This document shows positions 35,641-46,081 of a stretch of 64,000 bases of DNA, in pieces (the stretch's first letter is position 1; the number at the start of each line of letters is the position of its first letter). Under the pieces are notes generated by a model. It saw nothing but the letters and a program-made list of their open reading frames with translations, did not search any database and was not told the DNA's origin. The position numbers and the translations under genes were made by a program. This DNA comes from Amborella trichopoda. Its lineage: Eukaryota; Streptophyta; Magnoliopsida; Amborellales; Amborellaceae. The stretch is taken from contig NW_006497083.1 of assembly GCF_000471905.2 (NCBI RefSeq), positions 1,260,170 to 1,324,169 on the forward strand, given 5' to 3'.

Positions 35641-37290
35641 TCTAGCCCAACCCTTAGGCGAGATGAGCATCCAAGCTTCCCTTAAAATTCTAGTTCACCT
35701 AGGTTACACTGTTCATGCCCCAGCTCATGGGTCGATGCTAAATCAACATGGTGATCTAGGTCAACCCCTAGCACAACCGAGTCAACTGATTCTTCAATTG
35801 GTCCCCTTAGTTCACCCGATCCAACAAACCATGCAATTTCCTCAACAGGTGGCGACACTTATGGGTCAGACGCCCATCAGACACAGATGTATCAAACCAC
35901 TCCGGTGACTACGGCTTATCAATCTCAGGCCCATGCAGGCCAACATATACCCCAAATCTCAACTTATCAATCTACACTTGGGAACCCACCAACCAGTGAG
36001 CCTAGTGTCAAGTCACATACTCAACAAGAAGGCATCTTCAAAGTGAGGCTTGATATGCTCATAAGAATGGACATGAATGAAATTCTACCCCCAAAGGCCT
36101 TTGTTCAAGAGACCCTTGGAGGCATGGAGGATCTTCCCCTGGGATTTGTTATCCCATACTTTTGAAATAAGTTCAATGGGAAGAGCGATCCAAATGCTCA
36201 CGTCAACGTGTATCTCCTCTCCATGGGAGCTCTGTGAGACTGGTCTAACCAACTGAAGGCCATATTTTCGTAAACATTGACCAGCAAGGCCTTGAATTGG
36301 CATCGGAGAATAATGTCTGCTCAACCACACATCACTCCAGACAAAATGTTCAACCTATCATCAACATATACCGTGGGTCGACACTAAGATCTCTCTCTCT
36401 GGGAGAGCTCAGTGCAACAAAATAAAAACCAAGAGAGTCCTTCGAGGATTTCATCCGTCGATTCCACGATGTGGCGATGTGGGTCATAGAATACCCACTT
36501 ACGGCCCCAGCCAAGATCTCCATGGCCTTAGAGAATGCTGCTCTGGAATACAGGACCTTTTTCAGCAAAGGTCTTATCCCCCACTCCTTCGACTCCATGA
36601 TAGAGCGAGTGGCGCGACATGAAAGGGCAAGAGGGATACCCCTCAGCACCAGGCCCGATAATAAACCAATAAGGACTCCCCAAAATAAGAGAAAAAATAA
36701 TAACAAGCAGAAGGCTTCCGGTCTGGTTAATGAGATTGCTCTTAACGGACCGGCTCAAGGTTCAGCTACTCATGACAATAATCAGAACTAAAACTGACGG
36801 GGTCAGCCTAGAGCCAACGCTCGGAATAATAATTAGAGGAGAGAGGATAATTTCACTCCTCTTAAAGATCCATTAGAAAAAGTGCTGGAATTACTCCTGG
36901 CTAGAAACATGGTTTACCTCCCGCCACCATCTGAACCACCATTTCAAGTCACTGATAAGAGTAAGTGGTGCAAATGGCAACAAAACCATGCTCATGAGAC
37001 CCAAAACTGCATATATCTGAAATGGGTGATTCAAGGGTTAATCAATAAGGGGGACATCACTGTCGCACCTAGAAATCAACTTGTCGAAGGACCCAATAAT
37101 AAAATGGGTATCTTCACAAACCCTCTCCCCAAAAACATGGTCACAATGACTGAAAAGCCGGGAGCTCAAGAGGACTCAAAAGAGAGCATCGTCATTCACA
37201 TGTTTGAGAGTGGGGACCAAGAAGATGACCCGAGTCAATTCATATTTGCTTGCGATCATCACCTTTAAGAACCCAAAGCAGATCTATTAG
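35641..37290 (+). pseudogene. Element D gag (N-terminus deleted)
   Basis: Pieces: 35663-35908 (HPIQQTMQFPQQ), 35887-36165 (AYQSQAHAGQHIPQISTYQS; RLDMLIRMDMNEILPP), a broken core at 36166-36440 (KALNWHRRIMSAQPHITPDK), 36471-36791 (SFDSMIERVARHERARGIPL) and 36882-37268 (VTDKSKWCKWQQNHAHETQ followed by NC, a zinc-knuckle-like C-H-H-C; then IFTNPLPKNMVTMTE). The MSV-type start seen in A to C is missing owing to the leader deletion. Confidence 0.83.
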
Positions 37291-37379
37291 AGCATCTAAG
37301 AGTAAGCCCTTCACCTCTAACCTTCGATGATCCACCTAAGTGGGACCAATATGATGAAGATGACTCACTAGAGGTCGAT

Positions 37380-38490
37380 ATGGTCAGGGTTGACGGAAAG
37401 GGATCATCTTCCAAACAAGGGGCCAACACCCCAAGGTCTCAGATAACTCTTGCTAGGGCTGACCTTGTCGAGCTTCAAGCTAGCGAGGTTGATTCCTTAA
37501 CCCGAAGAGGCCTAGTGTTCAAACCCAACCAATTAATGGCCGACACTCTTGATAAAAGGATCAGAAACACCTCGAAAGCCAGGCAACCAGTAGGGGTCTC
37601 GCAGATCACAAGCCGAATATAGAAATTCAAGGATCTGCAACCATTTACGATCTACCAGCCCATCTTGGGAAGATCCAGGCTCAAATCTTCATCTTGGAGT
37701 TGCACGCCAATTCACCAGCACACAGGGCCCTGATCGAAAAGGACCCCACAAAAACACACAGGCCATGCAACACGCAGTCGGATGAGTTGTGCGGAATAAT
37801 CAACCAATTGATGGCACCAATGCCAATCGTGTTCACGGACGATGACTCCCAGACAGCTTCAATCGATTCCAAGTCCAACCTCTACACATCACCATTTTCA
37901 TGTAAGGATATAAAATACGGAGAGTGCTTGTTGATAATGGGGCATCCTTAAACATATTCCCTATGAAAACAATGAAACAGATAGGCAAAACCCCGGATGA
38001 CTTCGAGCCGTGCCAACTAACTATCGCCGCATATGACTGGACTAAGAGACAAGCTGATGGCATAGTACCTCTCACACTGAAGATCAGTCCTACCATCCAA
38101 GTGATAAATTTTTATGTCTTGGACATAAAACCTGCATTCAGCATGCTGCTGGGAAGACCATGGCTACATGAAAACCTCGTGGTCGGTTCTACATTTCATC
38201 AATGCCTCAAATTTCCAACCAAACATGGCGTCGCAAAGGTATGTATTGAACCCCCTTCCTATCTCAATTCTAGTATAGGTAGTAAGAAGCTAGTCGTCGA
38301 GGTCTCGCTTAGAGAAATCCCTCTCGCTTCCTTCGAGCAAGCTGATTATGCCACCTTACGCCTAGAGGCCGACGACCCTATTCCACAAATTTTACAAACT
38401 TTTGCATCCAGGGAAGAGATTATCGGTTTCGGATCCCTTGAGGCTTGGTACATGCACCTCTCTCAAGGCTTCCAACCAGGTCAAGGCTAG
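37380..38490 (+). pseudogene. Element D protease region
   Basis: The linker pieces are 37380-37622 (MADTLDKRIRNTSKARQPVG) and 37694-37951 (SPAHRALIEKDP; CGIINQLMAPMPIVFTDDD). The protease proper is one open frame, 37924-38490 (188 codons), with LVDNGASLNIFPMKTMKQIG and FYVLDIKPAFSMLLGRPWLH; it is the best preserved protease piece of the family, with both DNGAS and LLGRPWLH. A frameshift near 37930 separates it from the linker. Confidence 0.87.
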
Positions 38491-39046
38491 GGGAGTTGAG
38501 GGTAAGGCGTAACGGAGGCGATTTCTGCATCACCCCAAGCCAAAACTGAAAACGGGGTTCGAAGAGGACTCGGGTGTCTCACCCTATTTCAAAGCCGGAT
38601 GAAGCCTTCAAGCTATCTAGGCTTTGCATCTAGAGGCATTCAAAGCCTCGAACCTCTGAATGCCCGTTATTTAAAATGGCCAAAGGTGATCCTTGATTCC
38701 TCAACGGTCGGGAATTCTTCTTCCGCATCTCAATACACACAAGAACTAAAGATTGAAGACCTTTTTGCTGACCTGGATTTGAAGGTATGCACAATCAGAT
38801 CTGACACAGCCAAGCATGCTCATCCGCCTATACAAACCCAGAAATGGAATTAGTCGATCATTCCTTTATCTCGAGCATTGCTAGAAGCATACCAGCAGCA
38901 CCTTCAAGTCTCGTTGCCAAAAATAGATAGGCGCGAGGTGGCCATCTAACTGCCCTGCGCGTCTAGTCCCTAATATTTCTCTTGCGGGTCCCATAAGGGA
39001 CACCTCTTCTGATATTTCAAAATCCACTGTTGAAAATTTAAAACAT
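38491..39046 (+). other. Element D protease-RT spacer
   Basis: Open piece 38599-38853 (MKPSSYLGFASRGIQSLEPL; EDLFADLDLKVCTI) matches A and B. No domain recognised. Confidence 0.6.
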
Positions 39047-40150
39047 GTTAAACCTGATGATAATGGAAAAGAATTTTCAATAACTGCTAATGATCAAGAT
39101 AGTCCAATAACGGTGCACAATACCCAAGATGAAGAATTGGATGACCAAGACGAAGATCAAGAGAGCCAAGAGTCTGAAGAAACCTCTCAACCTGAGGAAC
39201 TCACTTCCCATGTTGAACAATTCAAGAAAAGGTTTGATGCTGACCTAATGGCTATCATTGAAGAGAGGATCGACGTAAACCTAGGAAATGAGAAGGACCC
39301 CAGGTTAACCAAGATTGAAACGTCCCTATCTCCTAAGGAGAGGGAAAATATGATTTCCTTTCTCAAGGAATATTGCGATGTCATCGCCTTGTCATACGAC
39401 GATATGCTAAGGCTGGATCCCACATTAGTGCAACAACACCTAATATTCAACGAAGGAGCAAAGTCTGTAAGGAAGAAACTCCGAGGTCAAACGACCCACC
39501 TTGAGCTCAAAATTAATGAAGAAATTGACAAACAACTCAAGGCAAAGTTCATTACCCCCATTGATTACTCATAATGATTGGCCAACATAGTGGTCGTACC
39601 CAAGAAAGATGGGAGAATCTGAGTATGCATCAACTACCGAGACCTCAAAAAGGCATGTTTCAAAGACAATTTCCAATTACCAAATATCGATGCCTTAGTC
39701 GACAACATTGCGGGACACGAGATGTTGTCATTCATGGATAGCTTTTCGGGTTACAACCAGATCCTCATGGCAGAAGCAGACCAGACCAAGACTTCATTCA
39801 TAATGCAATGGGGAACTTACTGCTACTATGTCATGCCCTTTAGCCTAAAAAATGCAGGGGCAACTTATCAGCGGACAATGACTAGCATCTTCCACGACTT
39901 GATGCACACCGTCAAGGAAGACTATGTCGATGACATTCTGATCAAGTCGAAGACTAGGTCTGATCATCTCACCAATCTGAGAACCATTTTCGAAAGACTC
40001 CGGAAACATAGACTCAAACTCAATCCACAGAAATGTGCCTTTGGAGTTGAATCCGTAAAATTACTAGGCTTTATAGTAAACCAAAGAGGCATTGAGGTGG
40101 ACCCGTTCAAAGTACGAGCCATCACCGAAATGCCCCTCCCCAGAACATCA
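39047..40150 (+). pseudogene. Element D reverse transcriptase (truncated before RNase H)
   Basis: Pieces: 39113-39574 (SSHVEQF-like TSHVEQFKKRFDADL; LSPKERENMISFLKEYCDVI; HLELKINEEIDKQL) and 39722-40180 (SFMDSFSGYNQILMAEADQT; VMPFSLKNAGATYQR; KEDYVDDILIKSK; KLLGFIVNQRGIEVDPF). Stops lie between the two near 39575-39620. The YVDD box is intact. Homology to RT ends at about 40145 (TEMPLPRTS) and integrase sequence begins within about 20 bases, so RNase H and the second RNase H are deleted. Confidence 0.88.
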
Positions 40151-40850
40151 GAGATCCTGGATTTTCATTGCCATTACTGATAATGGATCCAATTTCAAAA
40201 ATGAAAGGGTCACTAAGGTGTGTTAAAAGTTCGGGATAACGCAGAAATTCTCCATACCTTACTACCCAAGGAAACGGACAAGCAAAGGCCACAAAGAAAG
40301 GACTTCGCAGAATAATAGACAAAATAATAGAAGGTGGTAAAGATTGGCACGAAAAGCTAAACGATGCGCTATGGGCCTACCGAACAACTGAGAAGACTCC
40401 TACTAGCATGACCCCATATTCATTGGTGTGTGGTATGGAAGCAGTGTTACCCATTGAAGTTGAGATACCATCTCTCCAAGTGCTCATTCATAAAAATGCA
40501 TATGAGGAACAAAATATCAAAGCACGAAACGCTGCTCTCATTAATTTGGATGAAAGACAACTAAGAGTGACACAAATATTGTTGCTTATCAGCGTAGAAT
40601 TGAGAGAGCAACCAAAGAAACGTTGTTCCTCGACAGTTCAAAGAAGGGGACATGGTACTCGAGAAAATCTTTCACACTCATGCAACTCCACACCCTTTAG
40701 GCAAGGTCAAACCTAATTGAGAGGGGCCATTCGTGGTTATCAGAATGCATGCAGGCAGTTCTTACAAGATAAAAAATTAGGAGGGGTATGAACTCAACGA
40801 ACCCATTAATGCGATTTATCTCAGAAAATACTATCCGTAAAGGGCTCAAA
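40151..40850 (+). pseudogene. Element D integrase, C-terminal half
   Basis: It begins at FHCHY*-like junction sequence, then ITDNGSNFKNERVTKV (second catalytic Asp) at about 40172. Later pieces: NDALWAYRTTEKTPTSMTPY near 40360-40420, 40408-40716 (GMEAVLPIEVEIPSLQVLIH) and a C-terminal RKYYP near 40830. The HHCC finger and first catalytic Asp are deleted. It cannot act as an integrase. Confidence 0.83.
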
Positions 40851-40854
40851 AGAG

Positions 40855-40945
40855 TGATGAAAACCTGAAATGGCATCACAAACAAAGAAAAATGAAAAAA
40901 ATGGACATGGTGAAAACCTGAAAAGGCATCACAGGTGAAAAGAAA
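40855..40945 (+). repeat. GGTGAAAACC repeats 3' of integrase (D)
   Basis: Two copies of a unit with TGAAAACCTGAAA(A/T)GGCATCAC, about 58 bp apart, placed exactly as the three 62-bp units of B. Confidence 0.75.
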
Positions 40946-42423
40946 AGAAAGAAAGAAGAAGAATAAACAATCTCCAAGAAGGAGCTTCCAATGCAAAACA
41001 CTCAAGTATAAACAAGTACTTGCAAGTTTCAACAATACTGCACAAGCAGACCCTGACGACGAAGACTCCTCTTAAACCCTGCAAATTCCCAATATAACCA
41101 ACTCAAAAATATGTGGAGGGTGACATGAATGGAAAACCGAAGTGACTTCAACGAACTCTGCAAGCGCGTCGAGACGTCTCCAAGATGGAAGCCTGGCAAG
41201 AATCCAGAGAATTCTTTGTGGACCCACGAAGCACAGGATGAAAGCTCCAAAGGTAAAAGGACAACTTCGAGACTTTTGAGTTCTCACGATCCGACAAGGA
41301 AATCCTTTCATCATCTTTAGGTAAAACATGATAAAGGAAATGACCACCAAAGAGGCCACAGGTGGCAAAATTGTAAGGCCTGTCCCTTTTGAAAATGCTT
41401 TTCAAATTGACTTTTAAATGATCCATTTTCAAAAATAAAACCCCTTTTGAAAGGACTTCCTCCATCACTACATAAGGTTAAACTGTTAGTCGTCTGGCCT
41501 CAATCTCGAAGCCCGTCTGGCCTCAATCTCGAAGCCAACTTTCTACGCCTGTTATGAAGGCTTGAAACTAGTCAGGCACTTCATGGTTGTAGGAGTATAA
41601 CTGCCAACTGCCACATATAGGAGATGGGTGTTTATCTCGATTGGATACCCTGAAGCAAAATGAGGCATGCTCATCCTTGTGTGTGCGTACAATGACCCAA
41701 TAACCAGAAATTTGAGACAAAAACCCTACTGCTAGGGGGCTGAGTTTGTAAAAATTCAGTTTGAAAGTGTGTGGAAAGAAACTGTTCTACTATGCTTCGA
41801 TGAATCAAATGCACACGTAGAGATGAACAAGAACCCCCCAATAGAGGCAGCAACAAGGAGAAAACAAGTAAAAATAAATAGAAAGGATTCTACAATCATA
41901 GAAGATCAATTAGAACAGAAAATAAAATTTTGGGTATCACAAAATTATAATTTTATTCATCCATTGAAATGGACTTATTACAGGCGTTCATGCCATCAAA
42001 CTTGATCCCATGCTGAAACTTCTATTGTCCTAATAGACTTCAACTAAAATAAAACTACTGAAATTAATGGTGATCATGAGATCAACTTATTCATGCCAAG
42101 GAAAAAAGTAAAGAAAGTAAAAATGGTTGGCTATTTAGTCTTCGGTTTCGGATCAACATCCTTCTCCTTGAGTTCCGCCACGAAGGCCACCCACTGAGCC
42201 AATTCAACTTCATCTTCTTTTAAGCTGATATCAAACACGTCCTCATTGGATTTGATTCTTTTATTTGAATAAGAGGCGCCATCTTCTCGAGGATGCATGA
42301 GATCCTGAGCAGGAGCAGAAGGTTCGCCATGAAGTCTCAAAGATCTGGGGCATAGTGGAAGAGGGCAGGCACGTTCCCACCAAGAATCATAGTTAGAAGT
42401 GGTCATGGGCTTGTCTTACTTGA

Positions 42424-42443
42424 CCCCCCCCCCCCCCCCCCCC
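42424..42443. repeat. Run of 20 C residues
   Basis: It lies in the tail of the PMD pseudogene (G-run on its coding strand). A slippage-prone homopolymer; also a possible G-quadruplex on the minus strand. Confidence 0.95.
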
Positions 42444-42830
42444 TCACTAGAAGAGAACTTTGTCCACTTCCATGACAAACCCTACTTGACTAGAAGGGTG
42501 GAAGAGTGTCGTCAAAGCAGAAAGATAGCGCAACGATCGATAGCCTCTCCTGGAGAAGTGTAATTCTGAGTATGACGAAATTGGTGAAGCACCCTCTGAG
42601 GGAAATACCCCTCTGTGAAGTACTGTCCTGCCAGAATAAAGTATGAATGACCCATAACAGGCAGAAATAGGGATACATTTTCAAGACCACTGATCACCCA
42701 ATAAAAAGACGACAACACATCAAGAATCCTGCGATAATAATTGACATCTCGGGGTTGGGTGGTGTTACTGACATATGCTAGTCGTTTATCGAGGAGGGAT
42801 GATAGCAATGTTGTGTTCATAAGCCCAAAT

Positions 42831-43075
42831 CTGCAGAAAACAGAGCCCAAAATTACTCCAAAAGGTCACAAAACAACACCCCAGAACCCCGGAGCCATCC
42901 GGGACAGTTTGACCTGGGCGACACTAGCCGTGTCACCTAATTTAGGCCCTCCCGAATGGGGGCGGGCTTATTCCAGTGAACATGTGTTGCAAAAAAATGA
43001 GTTCCAGGGGTCGAAACCAGACAAAAGACTGAGTTGCAGGGGCAAAATAAATCAAAATTAAGTTAAAAAATAAAC
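42831..43075 (-). other. Predicted intron of the antisense PMD pseudogene (245 bp)
   Basis: The donor is CAG|GTTTAT at 43076/43075 and the acceptor TTTTCTGCAG|ATTTGG at 42831/42830. Splicing joins LILQ to IWAYEH in phase 0, restoring a motif typical of PMD proteins. The intron holds one 23-bp palindrome (42916-42938). On the sense RNA of D it would not be recognised as an intron, which explains its survival through reverse transcription. Confidence 0.75.
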
Positions 43076-43990
43076 CTGTAAAATCAAGACACTGTCCTCA
43101 ATAAATCGGCCACCACACGTGATCCGGTCGTGAAGACCTCAGTAAATGCCCGCCAACATGGTCGAAACAATGGTGTACCACTCATTCTTAGAAGGCATGG
43201 ACTAATGAATAAGGGAACTACGAACCGTCTTACACCACTTGAAAAACGAATGGAGCCCAAAAATACAAAAAGGAAAATACGGATCTGTTCGACGGCTCGA
43301 GATTGCTCTCGATTCCGGACCAGCAACTCCATATCAACCCATCGACCATGTAAAGAATAAGCAGCCCCCAACAGTCGCGCACCCATGATAGAATGGTTGT
43401 CGGTGGCAGTAGAAGGCTGATAAGCAATCCCGTCTACGTTCAGGCCAGAAATCCCAGCAACTTCCTCCAAAGTTGGTGTTCTCTCGCCGGTAGGAAGGAA
43501 GAAGGTGTTTGTTTCATAGTTGAACCTCTTAGCAAGAGCTTCAAGAAGTAGAAAATTCAAATGGAAAGAGGCCATGTTCAAGATATCTATCATCGAAATT
43601 GAAGCCAGGAGGGCCATGAGTTTGAGCCACTGTTGAGCAGAAAGAAACCAATCCTTGAGCCAAGGCTCGATGACAGGGAAGCCATTGACGCATCAAGGGA
43701 CTTCACCCAATCGAAGGCCCTACGAGATATGGGAGGGCAGACCTTCAGGGAAATGCCTAACCCTAAGAAAAAGAGGGGAATCCTCCTCCTCTCTTCCATT
43801 GTCAACCCGCTCGAAGACCTTCCCCTTGCCCTTTGAGATTACGTTGTCCTTCCTAGGAGCCATGAATGCTTGACGATGAGAGCAAGAAAACCTGTAAAAA
43901 CAAAGGGAATATGATGAAGAAGGGAGAGGATGAATATGGTAGGAAGAAAAAAGATTGAAAGATGAGAGAAGAATGGAAAGGAGGGTGATT

Positions 43991-43996
43991 TTTATA
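43991..43996 (-). promoter_or_regulatory. TATA-like box of the PMD pseudogene
   Basis: The minus strand reads CCTATAAAAATCACC, 128 to 133 bases upstream of the start at 43863, followed by a pyrimidine-rich stretch typical of plant 5' leaders. It suggests that the antisense unit had its own promoter. Confidence 0.5.
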
Positions 43997-44120
43997 GGAA
44001 AAAAAAGAAATCTGACCAAAAACGTGTCCTGTAGTTATCCACTTCAGTTAGCATAGGGCTTAGATAACCCTAAAACCCAACAAAATGATAAATCTCAAGT
44101 TTGGGGGTCGGAGGTCTGGA

Positions 44121-44324
44121 AGATACGCCTGGTGTCACCCAATTCCGTAATCGGATATAGGCGACACCACCCGTGTCACCCACCTTTTTTTTGAAAAAGC
44201 GCCCTTTTAATCCCATTGTTCAAAATAAAAAAACAGAGAATTTTTTTTTTCTTTGGGTGACACAATGCGTGTTGCCCCCCACCAAAACAATAATAATAAT
44301 AATAATAACAATAATAATAATAAC

Positions 44325-44405
<81 letters not shown>

Positions 44406-44424
44406 CATCATCATAATAATAATC

Positions 44425-44468
<44 letters not shown>

Positions 44469-44666
44469 CTTTTTTATATGGCGACACTCCTCGTGCCGTC
44501 CGGGCGACATCATTCGTGTCACCCAAACATTTATGCAAAAAAAAAACTCTTTCAATAATTTCTATTATTTCCATAAAAAAAAAATGTCAGTGGGCGACAC
44601 CAGCCGCGTCACTCGGATCTGGGCGACACTACCAGTGTCGCTCGGGTGACACGCCTAGTGTCGCCC
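44121..44666. repeat. Eight 23-bp palindromes in D 3' region
   Basis: Copies are about 44121-44140 (worn), 44159-44181, 44255-44277, 44479-44501, 44502-44524, 44592-44614, 44621-44643 and 44644-44666. They flank the AAT tract. Two pairs directly abut with a 23-bp step. Confidence 0.83.
44287..44468. repeat. AAT/ATA trinucleotide microsatellite (about 180 bp)
   Basis: A nearly pure AAT array with a few AAC and ATC interruptions. The reading frames across it (runs of Ile, Asn or Tyr) are not genes. It lies between two groups of 23-bp palindromes. Confidence 0.97.
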
Positions 44667-44814
44667 AAAATGTTTTTCTCAAAAATGCCCTCATTTAATT
44701 TTAGAGTCGTCTGGGGATCATTTTGGTTTTATAATGTGCTTTTATGACAATTTTAAAATATTTTAATCAACTTTCCAAAATTTCAAAAATGAAAAAAAAA
44801 TAATAATAATAAAA

Positions 44815-45085
44815 TTCTCCTTGGCACATGCCTAAACTGCCAATCAATTTTTTTTTCAAAAAAAACAAATAAAAAATATGACAAGAAAATGCTCCTTGGT
44901 GGCACGTGCCTCAACTGCCAATCAATTTTCAAAAAAAAAAAACAATTTAAAAAAATAAAAAAGATAATGCTCCTTGGTGACATGAGCCTAAATTACCAAT
45001 TTTAAAAAAATAAAAAATAAAAATAAATAAGTAAATAAAATAAAATAAGAGAAAATTCTCCTCGGTGGCATGAGCCTAAACTTCC
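44815..45085. repeat. About 80-bp degenerate tandem repeat (four units)
   Basis: Units share a core like CTCCTTGGTGGCACG followed by TGCCTAAACTGCCAATCA, then an A-rich spacer (44817, 44890, 44970, 45058). C has one related unit near 59834. Confidence 0.75.
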
Positions 45086-45114
45086 AACCAAAATCCAAAC
45101 CACTTCAAGGTCAA

Positions 45115-45375
45115 ACTCGTGCAACGTCAAAGAGCAGAGACAAGTAACGTTTAGCCCCGTATGACGTAAAAGGTCGGGTCTTTCCAGGGCACAACCACCC
45201 TGTTCATTGAAAAACGTCGATCCGTGTATGACGTAAAAGGTCAGGTGTATTCAGCTCAACATCAAACTCGTGCGACGTAAAAGAGCCGAGACAGGTATCG
45301 TCTATCCCTGTATGACGTAAAAGGGCCAGGTGTATTCCGTCTATCCTTGTATGACGTAAAAGGGTCGGGTGTATG
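45115..45375. repeat. ACGTAAAAG tandem repeat (D)
   Basis: About six units with the core TGCGACGTAAAAGAGCCGAG or TATGACGTAAAAGG, then TCGGGTGTATTC. The same array at 59880-60205 in C has more units and includes the AAAATGTCAAACTCGTG form with a period near 40 bp. Confidence 0.82.
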
Positions 45376-45989
45376 ATTCATCACTGCGTGGCTCTAAATT
45401 GCTTAAAGGGCTCTATGGTTGCAAGAGTTTAAACTGTTAACCAGCCTTGTTTTTCAAAATATCTTCCTCTTTTCCAAATTTTCACTATATATTTCTTGTA
45501 TTTTCAAAAACTGTAATTTCTTTGTTAAAATCGTACCATGTCCTTACCCTAGGTTCTATTTCAAATCTCCCCCTATTTTCAAAGTTTCTAAAAAAACTTT
45601 TAGAATGAAGGAGCTTGGACACCCGTATATTATGATTACCGTGTTGCTGCGATTACCGTGCTGCTGCCTTGTCTCTCTCTTCGGATTCGGCTAGACAAGT
45701 CTCTTCCTATAGAAAGCCATTTCCTATAGACAGCCTTAAGAGAGCCTAAAGAAATCAAAGAAATTGTCAGGGTTAAAAATTTCAAACTGCAAAACCCCTG
45801 AAGTTAAGCGGCATGGCCAGAAAATCCAACTTGAGTTTCAAGCATGTGTGACTCACCGACATCTCAGATCGAAAACCCTAAGAAGGAAAAATGCCCTAGG
45901 TGAGTGAGCCCCGTGAGCACCATGACTTGTAGGGATTAGTTGGTGGGCCCTCTGACCATGCGAAGTCAGGAAGAGATCTTTGACGTTCA

Positions 45990-46061
45990 CCTGCCCGTCG
46001 AAGGGCAGGGAACTCCAGAGTGTCTACTTTTTTGCCACTCACCTGCCCCTCGAAGGACAGG
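45990..46061 (+). repeat. Duplicated hairpin upstream of D polypurine tract
   Basis: Copy 1 (45990-46009): stem CCTGCCC with GGGCAGG, loop GTCGAA. Copy 2 (46042-46061): stem CCTGCCC with GGACAGG, loop CTCGAA. C has the same pair at 60816-60889. Confidence 0.78.
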
Positions 46062-46068
46062 GAGTGCC

Positions 46069-46081
46069 AAAGAAGGGCAAC
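46069..46081 (+). promoter_or_regulatory. Element D polypurine tract
   Basis: AAAGAAGGGCAAC directly precedes the 3' LTR and would prime plus-strand synthesis. C has AAATAGGGGCAAC at the same place. Confidence 0.85.

Larger units (their letters stand above)
42131..43863 (-). pseudogene. Plant-mobile-domain (PMD) protein pseudogene, antisense in D
   Basis: A gene-like unit on the strand opposite to D. It starts at 43863 (MAPRKDN followed by a KGKGK run), passes through PPISRRAFDWVKSLDA in another frame (about 43745-43685), then the clear PMD core at 43617-43200 (NYETNTFFLPTGERTPTLEE; VAGISGLNVDG; IMGARLLGA). Near 43170-43076 a third frame reads STMLAGIY and EDSVLILQ. After an intron, IWAYEHNIAI begins at 42830, then 42850-42512 (YFPQRVLHQFRHTQ) and 42406-42131 (NYDSWWERACPLPL). 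At least four frameshifts or stops. PMD is known from host MAIN/MAIL1-type proteins and from transposons, and antisense extra ORFs with PMD similarity have been reported in Tat-type elements. Confidence 0.85.
40851..46081 (+). other. Element D long 3' untranslated region
   Basis: It contains, in order: two GGTGAAAACC-type repeats (40855-40945), sequence shared with B and C up to about 41830, an antisense PMD pseudogene (43863-42131), an AAT microsatellite, nine 23-bp palindromes, an 80-bp repeat, a 40-bp repeat and a duplicated hairpin before the polypurine tract. B's visible part is 0.94 kb and C's whole 3' region is 2.4 kb, so the extra length of D is mainly the PMD block. Confidence 0.8.

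Noticed and set aside
43590..43805. Separate small proteins in frames of the PMD region
   Set aside because: They are successive frames of one broken PMD gene rather than independent genes.
44173..44649. ORFs rich in Ile, Asn or Tyr on both strands
   Set aside because: They translate the AAT microsatellite.
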